Origin: Pseudohalocynthiibacter aestuariivivens
GTDB lineage: Bacteria > Pseudomonadota > Alphaproteobacteria > Rhodobacterales > Rhodobacteraceae
Assembly (NCBI RefSeq): GCF_011040495.1
Contig: NZ_CP049037.1
Location: 496,001-560,000 of the forward strand
DNA: 64,000 nucleotides
Direction: 5' to 3'
The notes below the pieces were generated by a model that saw nothing but the letters and a program-made list of their open reading frames with translations, had not been told where the DNA came from and ran no database searches. This document shows, piece after piece, positions 57,976 through 64,000 of the stretch. Within the stretch, counting starts at the first letter, position 1. Each line of letters starts with the position of its first letter. A program made the position numbers and the translations under genes.

Positions 57976-58004
57976 AACGGCGCTCCGAAACGGGCGCCGT
58001 TTTC
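57976..58004 (+). terminator. Terminator after infC
   Basis: AACGGCGC / GCGCCGTT form an 8-bp stem around a 10-nt loop, followed by a short TTC tract. It lies 24 nt after the stop. Confidence 0.8.
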
Positions 58005-58018
58005 ATTTGGGCAACGGC

Positions 58019-58399
58019 TTATCTGTCACGCAACCATTTGTATGTATCCACGTAATCGAACCCCAGCGAAATCAGATCGACCGCCAGCAACAGCCACAGA
58101 TAGCGGATGTACCCATCACTCGCCCCGACCAAACCGGACAATAACCAGACCAACAATGCCACGAGCGGCGTCCAGACTAACACGTGCGGTACAGCCATTG
58201 ATCGGGGGAATCCCCGCATACGCCACATGATCCACACATTCGGCAGCATCCCCCCAATCGCCAGCGCCGCAACCCAGCCACCATAGGGGGCATCCACCCA
58301 CAGGATTGCCGCAGCATTGACCGGCACCAGAATACCGAACACCCAGATTTGGACCCACAGGGGCAATGATCGGAAACTGTGCCAGATATCCGCGATCAT
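58019..58399 (-). CDS. Small integral membrane protein of the molybdenum-enzyme cluster
   Basis: The 126-aa protein has three or four hydrophobic segments (VQIWVFGILVPVNAAAILWV; VLVWTPLVALLVWLLSGLVG; YLWLLLAVDLISLGFDYV). I do not recognise the family. Its ATG overlaps the stop of the molybdopterin-binding gene (ATGA), so it is probably translated with it. Confidence 0.72.
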   Translation of the reverse strand: MIADIWHSFRSLPLWVQIWVFGILVPVNAAAILWVDAPYGGWVAALAIGGMLPNVWIMWRMRGFPRSMAVPHVLVWTPLVALLVWLLSGLVGASDGYIRYLWLLLAVDLISLGFDYVDTYKWLRDR

Positions 58400-59397
58400 C
58401 CCGCGGCACCCTTGCGGCCTCGGCGGGGCATCGGTCGGGTCGGTATTTCCTTCAGCAACCCCCCGACGCCCATACCCGCAATATCGGCATGGCTGACGTC
58501 GATTCCACAGGACACTCGGCTCAGAACCCAATCGGCCCCGTTGAGCGCAGGCGACCGCACACAACCGGGCAAACCGATCACCCGGCGGCCTCCCAGCGAT
58601 CCCAGAAACAACAGATTTCCCGGATCGACGGGCATGCCAAATCGTTCGACCTGCCCTCCCGCAGCCCAGAGTGCCGCTGGCGCAGTGTCATTCGGGTCCG
58701 ATGTGGCAGAGGCCGTCAGGATCAACACCAGATCGCTGCTGGCCGCGCCGAGCGCCGCGGCCAGCGCCGCCGTTTCATGCGGTACTCTTACGATCTCGAC
58801 CAGATCAATACCAAGCGCCTCCAGCCGGGCGCGGATCGCGTCACTGCCCTTGTCGCCCGGCCCGCCTGCGATCTCTGACACGATCAGCGTTGCTGTCTTC
58901 ACCACTGGCACAGCCACCGCGATGGTCGCACGCGCGATCCCACACGCCTCGTCCACTGCCGCCTGTGGCACGGCATATGAGATGATCTTAACCGTCGCGA
59001 TCATGCCGCCCGCACGCATCTGCTGATGATCGGGAACAGTGGCGATGGTAATCATCGGATGCACCATATTGGCCGCTCGAATCGCCGCGGCGTCCAGCGT
59101 GACCACCCCCGGTCCATCCGCCAGCAGGTTCACCCGTCCGGTAAAGGCACGGCTCAAAGAAATCCCTGTCACTCCGTCCGTAACCGCCTCGGCCAGACGT
59201 GTCGCCGCCGCATCCTCGTGCAAATCGCCCGGCTCCAACCGTGCGATCGTGACCTCGTCGATTCCCGCTGCCTCTAATGCCGCGATCTGATCCGGGCCAA
59301 TCGTCACCCCCTTGCGCAACCGACCGCCCGGCACAGCCACCGAATGCGCCAGAATGCCGCCCTGCGCCTGCGCCAGTGAAACCGGACCAAAGATCAT
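58396..59397 (-). CDS. Molybdopterin-binding protein (MoeA/MogA-like domain)
   Basis: The 333-aa protein has an N-terminal MoeA-like strand-rich part (GGILAHSVAVPGGRLRKGVTIG) and a C-terminal MoCF-like domain (LVLILTASATSDPNDTAPAALWAAGG; IGLPGCVRSPALNGADWVLSRV). It probably handles molybdopterin cofactor for a xanthine dehydrogenase or CO dehydrogenase-type enzyme together with the XdhC-like protein encoded just upstream. It overlaps both neighbours by 4 nt. Confidence 0.82.
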   Translation of the reverse strand: MIFGPVSLAQAQGGILAHSVAVPGGRLRKGVTIGPDQIAALEAAGIDEVTIARLEPGDLHEDAAATRLAEAVTDGVTGISLSRAFTGRVNLLADGPGVVTLDAAAIRAANMVHPMITIATVPDHQQMRAGGMIATVKIISYAVPQAAVDEACGIARATIAVAVPVVKTATLIVSEIAGGPGDKGSDAIRARLEALGIDLVEIVRVPHETAALAAALGAASSDLVLILTASATSDPNDTAPAALWAAGGQVERFGMPVDPGNLLFLGSLGGRRVIGLPGCVRSPALNGADWVLSRVSCGIDVSHADIAGMGVGGLLKEIPTRPMPRRGRKGAAG

Positions 59398-60359
59398 GCG
59401 CCCTGCCTCAACACGCGGATCATTTCTGCCAGAATACTCACCGCGATCTCAGCCGGTCCCGCCGCGCCAAGGTCGAGGCCAACTGGCCCGTGAATGCGCG
59501 CAATCTGTGTCTCGGTCATTCCGGCAGCCTTCATCCGGGCGACGCGCGCCGCCTGCGTCCGGCTGGATCCCAGCGCACCGATGTAGAATGCGTCGCTTTG
59601 CAACGCCTCGATCAACGCCGGATCATCCAGTTTGGGGTCATGGGTCAACAACACCAGCGCCGTGCGCGTATCAAGCCCATAACCGCGCACGCCCTCGTCG
59701 GGCCAGTCATCTAGGATCGTTTCACCGGGAAACCGTATATCATTGCCAAACGCCGCCCGAGGATCAATCAGCACCGGATCGAATCCCGCCAGCCGCGCCA
59801 TCGGCACCAATGCCTGCGCGATATGCACAGCGCCCACGATCAGCAGGCGCAAGGGCGGGTTGTGAATCGCAACAAATGTCTCGCCATTGGCCTCAAACCC
59901 GGAGCGGTCCATGCGAAACCGCTCTTCATGCCCCACCCGGTCCAATCGGGGCGCGACATTCATTCCGGTAACATAGGCAACTGGCGTGCGCGCCGCGCGT
60001 GCGGCTATCAGTTCCGCCAACAGTGGCTCTGGCAGGGCTTGCCCCACCGGCTCGACCAACACCCGGATCGTGCCGCCGCATGCCAACCCTACGGCAAAGG
60101 CATCACCGTCACTGACACCATATTCCAGCATCATCGGCTTGCCGGTCTCAATGGCGTCCAGCGCCTCTGCCACCACAGCCCCTTCAACACAGCCGCCCGA
60201 TACCGATCCAGCGATTTCACCTGCCCCTGAAATTGCCAGTTGAGCACCGGTTCGGCGCGGCGCACTTCCCCACGTTTCGACCACTGTGGCCAATGCCGCC
60301 CCTTTGCCCGCCTGAAACCACGTCAATGCGGTCTCGGGAATATCGTCAAATCGGTCCAT
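59394..60359 (-). CDS. XdhC/CoxI-family molybdenum-cofactor maturation protein
   Basis: The 321-aa protein has the XdhC N-domain (VVETWGSAPRRTGAQLAISGAGEIAGSVSGGCVEGAVVAEA, with the conserved Cys in SGGCVEG) and the C-terminal Rossmann domain (PLRLLIVGAVHIAQALVPMARLAGFDPVLIDPRAAFG). XdhC inserts or sulfurates Moco in xanthine dehydrogenase-type enzymes. The target enzyme is not in this window. It is the first gene of the trio ending at 58019. Confidence 0.9.
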   Translation of the reverse strand: MDRFDDIPETALTWFQAGKGAALATVVETWGSAPRRTGAQLAISGAGEIAGSVSGGCVEGAVVAEALDAIETGKPMMLEYGVSDGDAFAVGLACGGTIRVLVEPVGQALPEPLLAELIAARAARTPVAYVTGMNVAPRLDRVGHEERFRMDRSGFEANGETFVAIHNPPLRLLIVGAVHIAQALVPMARLAGFDPVLIDPRAAFGNDIRFPGETILDDWPDEGVRGYGLDTRTALVLLTHDPKLDDPALIEALQSDAFYIGALGSSRTQAARVARMKAAGMTETQIARIHGPVGLDLGAAGPAEIAVSILAEMIRVLRQGA

Positions 60360-60577
60360 GGCACCGCCTCCCCATCTCTTTGCGGCGGCAGAATGCGCCT
60401 GTCACGGGTGAAGTACAATCGCCAGAACACATTCATTTCGCGTGCCGTTACGCCGCTGAAATTCGCGCAACGTCGTTCAATCCTCATGGATTTTCCCAAG
60501 TTTTGCCCAGATTGCCCCCTATTAACCGTCTCCAAACCGGCCAAATAAGACCGAACGAGCAGCAAGGACCCGACGTT

Positions 60578-61573
60578 ATGCAGGACGCCGCCAATACATT
60601 CGACATGCCGCTTTCGGATCTGAAAGATCGCGATGCGTGGCTCGACAAAGTGACCGAGCTTACCGAAGAGGATGGCTATCTGGAGCGTCTGGGCGACCGG
60701 CATGCCGCAATATTCGTAGAAGAAAAGCCGATCCTGCTCGTCACTTTCGAGACCCACCAACGGATCGCCGAGATTTCCGAGGATAGCCAGCCGATGGGCT
60801 GGGATATGGTCAAGGCTCTGGGCTGGTCGCATCTTTGCCTCGTCAGCGACGGTGACACGTGGTTTCGTGATCGTTCGGTTTATGGCTATTTTGATCGGCT
60901 CGTCGACGACGGGTTCTTCGAGGACTTCGATCAGGTCATCTTTTATGGCGCGGGGCCTTGTGGCTACGCCGCCGCCGCATTTTCCGTCGCAGCCCCCGGT
61001 GCCAAGGTGGTGGCGATCCAACCTCAGGCGACACTTGATCCGCGCGTGGCCGAATGGGATGATCGCTATCTACGGATGCGCCGCACCGCATTCGATGATC
61101 GCTACGGCTATGCTCCCGACATGCTGGATGCTGCCGATCACGCCTATATTCTTTATGATCCCGAGATTGAGCTGGACGCGATGCACGCCGCTCTCTTTAC
61201 TCGCTCGAATGTGACCAAGTTCCGCATGCGCTTCATGGCCGAGGATCTGGACAAAAGTCTTATTCGCATGCAGGTGCTCTACCGCATTCTGGCACAGGCC
61301 AGCGCGGACAAACTGACCCGCACGGCTCTGGCCCGCCTCTTTCGCGCGCGCCGCTCCGATACGGGCTACCAGTTCAACCTGCTGCGCCGCGTCACCGCCG
61401 ACTCGCGTCACTACCTGACGATCCTTCTGACCAATAAGGTGCTCGAACAACGCCGCGCCCCGCGCTTTCGTCGTAACAGACAGGCCGCCATCGACACGCT
61501 CAAGGCCCAAGGCGCCAGCCTGCCGGCCGGGATCGAAGAAGAGGCACCCGCCCCGCCGAAGACCGGCACCTGA
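60578..61573 (+). CDS. Unknown alpha/beta-hydrolase-like protein
   Basis: The 331-aa protein has a central VIFYGAGPCGYAAAAFSVA (residues about 120-138) that resembles a nucleophile elbow. The position where Ser is expected in GxSxxGY-type elbows is Gly (GAGPCGY), so hydrolase activity is doubtful. Two conserved-looking segments follow (ATLDPRVAEWDDRYLRMR; VTKFRMRFMAEDLDKSLIRMQVLYR). I do not recognise a function. The start at 60578 follows AAGGA by about 8 nt; the open frame from 60233 overlaps the XdhC gene. Confidence 0.72.
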   Translation: MQDAANTFDMPLSDLKDRDAWLDKVTELTEEDGYLERLGDRHAAIFVEEKPILLVTFETHQRIAEISEDSQPMGWDMVKALGWSHLCLVSDGDTWFRDRSVYGYFDRLVDDGFFEDFDQVIFYGAGPCGYAAAAFSVAAPGAKVVAIQPQATLDPRVAEWDDRYLRMRRTAFDDRYGYAPDMLDAADHAYILYDPEIELDAMHAALFTRSNVTKFRMRFMAEDLDKSLIRMQVLYRILAQASADKLTRTALARLFRARRSDTGYQFNLLRRVTADSRHYLTILLTNKVLEQRRAPRFRRNRQAAIDTLKAQGASLPAGIEEEAPAPPKTGT

Positions 61574-61627
61574 TAACCCATCGACCGGCCTCTGGTGCTG
61601 CGTCCCGCGATTGTGTAAAGCCGGGCC

Positions 61628-62677
61628 ATGACCCAGAGCCTGACAATCCGCACCCCCGATGACTGGCACCTGCACCTGCGCGACGGCGCAATGCTGCGCG
61701 CCGTCCTGCCCCATTCCACCGCCGATTTCGCCCGTGCGATCATTATGCCCAATCTGGTGCCGCCGGTGGTGACCTCTGCCGATGCGACAGCCTACCGCGA
61801 CCGCATCTTGGCTGCGCGCCCCGCGGGCAGCAACTTCGCGCCTTTGATGACGCTTTACCTGACCGAAGACACCGATGCCGATGACGTCGCCGCCGCCCAT
61901 GCCAGCGGACTGATCACAGCGGTCAAGCTTTACCCGGCAGGTGCGACCACCAATTCCGCCAGCGGCGTCAGCGATTTCGACCGCGTGCAGGCGGTGCTGG
62001 AACGTATGGCCGACATCGGCCTGCCGCTCTGCGTGCACGGCGAAGTGACCGATCCCACCATCGACATCTTTGACCGCGAGGCGGCGTTCATCGACCGGGT
62101 TCTCGATCCACTGCGCGCCCGTGTGCCGGGCCTGCGCGTCGTGATGGAACATATCACCACTGCTCAGGCTGCCGATTACGTGCGCAGCGCCGACAGTAGC
62201 CTTGCCGCGACCATCACCACGCACCACCTCGTGATCAACCGTAATCACATCCTCGCTGGCGGCATCCGCCCCCATTACTATTGTCTGCCCGTCGCCAAAC
62301 GAGAAGAACACCGCCTCGCCTTGCGTGCTGCGGCCACCTCCAACGATGCGCGTTTCTTTCTCGGCACAGACAGCGCGCCGCACACCGACCCGGCCAAGCT
62401 TCAGCCCTGCGGTTGCGCAGGTTGCTTTACCGCGCCGAACACGCTGCCGATCCTCGCCCATGTGTTCGAAGAAGAAAATGCATTGCACCGGCTGGAGGCA
62501 TTCACCTCACTCAACGGCCCGGCCTTCTATGGCTTGCCTCCCAACGACACCCAACTGACGCTGGAACGCGGCGCACCACAGATCCCCGCGCAGATCGACA
62601 CCGATGACGGCCCTGTGACGGTGTTCGACCCCGGTTTTGACCTTGATTGGCGCGTATCGCGCGCATTTTCTGGCTAA
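61628..62677 (+). CDS. pyrC: Dihydroorotase (class II)
   Basis: The 349-aa amidohydrolase has the metal-binding HxH in [11 protein letters not shown], the carboxylated Lys region [13 protein letters not shown], His in CVHGE and MEHITT, and Asp in FLGTDSAPH. It closes carbamoyl aspartate to dihydroorotate. It is followed by pyrE after a 108-nt gap with a palindrome. Confidence 0.95.
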   Translation: MTQSLTIRTPDDWHLHLRDGAMLRAVLPHSTADFARAIIMPNLVPPVVTSADATAYRDRILAARPAGSNFAPLMTLYLTEDTDADDVAAAHASGLITAVKLYPAGATTNSASGVSDFDRVQAVLERMADIGLPLCVHGEVTDPTIDIFDREAAFIDRVLDPLRARVPGLRVVMEHITTAQAADYVRSADSSLAATITTHHLVINRNHILAGGIRPHYYCLPVAKREEHRLALRAAATSNDARFFLGTDSAPHTDPAKLQPCGCAGCFTAPNTLPILAHVFEEENALHRLEAFTSLNGPAFYGLPPNDTQLTLERGAPQIPAQIDTDDGPVTVFDPGFDLDWRVSRAFSG

Positions 62678-62700
62678 CAATATCCTCGCCCGCTGCCGTG

Positions 62701-62718
62701 CGGTGGGTTTACCCACCG
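62701..62718. repeat. Short perfect palindrome (REP-like) between pyrC and pyrE
   Basis: CGGTGGGTTTACCCACCG is an 18-bp perfect palindrome (8-bp arms, TT centre). It resembles GGTGGGTTTACCCACC elements I associate with Rhodobacteraceae intergenic regions. Only one copy is present here, and no T-run follows. Confidence 0.5.
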
Positions 62719-62785
62719 AGAGGGCAGGCAATAAGAGCCTTCTACCCGCCGCACCGCAAAGACCCGCACCGCAAAGGACAGCCAC

Positions 62786-63475
62786 ATGATCCCCGCCACC
62801 TACCCTGACCAAGCCGAAATCGCCCGCCTCACCGCCCGCATGCTGCTGGAGATCGGGGCCGTCCATTTCAACGCGAAAGAGCCGTATATCTACGCATCCG
62901 GCTTGCCCGGTCCGACCTATATTGATTGCCGCAAACTGATCAGCTTTCCGCGCATTCGCGCCACACTGATGGATTTCCTGACAGTCACTGTGATGCGCAA
63001 TGCCGGTTTCGAGGCCTTCGATAACATCGCAGGCGGCGAAACGGCTGGTATCCCCTTTGCAGCCCTCGTTGCCGAACGGATGGCGCTGCCAATGACCTAT
63101 GTGCGCAAAAAGGCCAAAGGCTATGGCCGCAACGCCCGAATCGAGGGCGTAATGACCGAGGGCGAGCGCGTGCTGCTAGTCGAGGATCTAACCACCGATG
63201 GCGGCTCTAAGATCAGCTTTGTCGATGCGATCCGCGAAACCGGCGCGACCTGCGCACATACTGCCGTCATTTTTTACTACGGCATTTTTCCGGACACGAT
63301 GAAAACACTGGGGGACCATGGCGTTACCCTGCATCACCTGTGCACATGGTGGGACGTTCTGGACGAGGCGCGTGCCCAAGGCAGCTTTGACGACGAAACC
63401 CTGCGAGAGGTTGAATCCTTTCTCAAAGCGCCGCGCGCGTGGCAGGATGCGCAGCAACGCGCCGAACCGGAGTAA
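62786..63475 (+). CDS. pyrE: Orotate phosphoribosyltransferase
   Basis: The 229-aa protein has the PRPP motif [22 protein letters not shown] and the orotate-side segments [22 protein letters not shown] and [17 protein letters not shown]. It makes OMP from orotate and PRPP. It is the last complete gene of the window. Confidence 0.95.
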   Translation: MIPATYPDQAEIARLTARMLLEIGAVHFNAKEPYIYASGLPGPTYIDCRKLISFPRIRATLMDFLTVTVMRNAGFEAFDNIAGGETAGIPFAALVAERMALPMTYVRKKAKGYGRNARIEGVMTEGERVLLVEDLTTDGGSKISFVDAIRETGATCAHTAVIFYYGIFPDTMKTLGDHGVTLHHLCTWWDVLDEARAQGSFDDETLREVESFLKAPRAWQDAQQRAEPE

Positions 63476-63660
63476 GCCGCACCACAGGCAAATAACGGGA
63501 GCGATTCGTCTGAGTTATCAGCTCGCAAGCGCCCCGGAACAATTGCACGATGCTGTTTCATCTTTGCCGCACGATTTCGACAGCGTCCCAACAATGACGC
63601 AACATCTTGACCGATGAGCGTATTGCGTCGCAATATAGGCTATCGCCAGCCGACCCCATG

Positions 63661-63669
63661 TTATCCACA
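63661..63669. promoter_or_regulatory. Single DnaA box upstream of dnaB
   Basis: TTATCCACA is an exact DnaA-box consensus, 91 nt before the dnaB start, in the 284-nt gap after pyrE. The remainder of that gap shows no gene. Confidence 0.45.
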
Positions 63670-63759
63670 AAAAGATACATGACGGCACTCGGCTGCGGTG
63701 GATTGCACGGCCATGCGGGGCACTTGTATGACGAACCTCGCCAGCCAACGGGACCCCAG

Positions 63760-64000
63760 ATGAACGAGATCACCACATTCAATGCGACCGGCGCGGAAAT
63801 TCAGAACGCCGACACCATGCCCCATTCGATTGAGGCCGAGCAGCAATTGCTGGGCGCGATTCTGACCAACAATGATGTCTATGATCGCATCGCCAGCATC
63901 ATCGGGCCGCAACATTTCTACGACCCGGTTCATACCCGTATTTATGAGACCGCCGCCGCACGAATCGCCAAGAACAATCTGGCCTCCCCTGTCACGCTCA
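63760..64000 (+). CDS. dnaB: Replicative DNA helicase DnaB, N-terminal fragment
   Basis: The first 80 codons from ATG at 63760 include PHSIEAEQQLLGAILTNNDVYDRIASIIGPQHFYDPVHTRIYETA, the standard DnaB N-terminal domain. The gene continues beyond the right edge. The 5'-most in-frame ATG fits known DnaB starts in this group. Confidence 0.9.
   Translation, partial: MNEITTFNATGAEIQNADTMPHSIEAEQQLLGAILTNNDVYDRIASIIGPQHFYDPVHTRIYETAAARIAKNNLASPVTL

Noticed and set aside
61070..62488. Minus-strand frame (472 codons) over pyrC and the unknown gene
   Set aside because: It is antisense to pyrC, which has all its catalytic motifs, and looks like a shadow frame.

Overview
The window (64 kb, GC-rich, no rRNA, tRNA, CRISPR or insertion sequence seen) looks like chromosomal DNA of an alphaproteobacterium, most likely a marine Rhodobacterales (Roseobacter-group) species. 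Pointers are the phoR-pstSCA-pstB-phoU-phoB order with enlarged PstC and PstA, a class II DAHP synthase, the xseB-ispA-dxs block, a cys operon with DUF2849 and DUF934 proteins, an infC gene starting on ATA, and short palindromic intergenic repeats. The assignment is inference from gene content, not from a database search.

Positions 1-16032 hold a hydroxyproline and imino-acid catabolic island. It encodes a Cys/Cys 4-hydroxyproline 2-epimerase, a DadA-like D-hydroxyproline dehydrogenase, a DapA-family pyrroline-4-hydroxy-2-carboxylate deaminase and an alpha-ketoglutarate semialdehyde dehydrogenase (the route from 4-hydroxyproline to 2-oxoglutarate). It also encodes an aconitase-X type cis-3-hydroxyproline dehydratase, a second proline-racemase homologue carrying Ser/Thr at the catalytic positions, and an LDH2/MDH2-family pyrroline-2-carboxylate reductase (3-hydroxyprolines to proline). 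A polar amino acid ABC transporter and two GntR/FCD regulators complete it. TGGATA-type dyads lie in four promoter regions of the island, including the one facing an unexplained operon: HDAC-like amidohydrolase, Rossmann protein, class III aminotransferase.

Positions 16078-19882 carry a MATE transporter and glutaryl-CoA dehydrogenase with a divergent LysR regulator. Positions 19940-29269 carry the phosphate regulon (with a Pho box before pstS) and, upstream, gamma-carbonic anhydrase, gmk and yicC. Positions 29478-42586 hold a PAS protein, aroG, a GlxA-type regulator, a PQQ-type sugar dehydrogenase, dxs/ispA/xseB, a kinase-like protein, lon with a heat-shock-like promoter, and tgt. A cluster of three DnaA boxes sits between the sugar dehydrogenase and dxs.

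Positions 42698-50560 hold an MscS channel, an SPFH/NfeD pair, a retropepsin-RimK fusion, SufT, a SatD-like/DUF3307 pair, a SufA-like protein, a TfoX-like protein and tpiA. The SatD-like and DUF3307 genes are each preceded by two 18-bp dyads spaced exactly 29 bp apart, which suggests an autoregulated module. Positions 50612-56272 hold the assimilatory sulfate/sulfite reduction operon with a divergent Lrp/AsnC regulator. The remainder holds a low-complexity membrane-anchored protein, infC, a molybdenum-enzyme maturation trio, an unknown alpha/beta-hydrolase-like protein, pyrC, pyrE and the start of dnaB.
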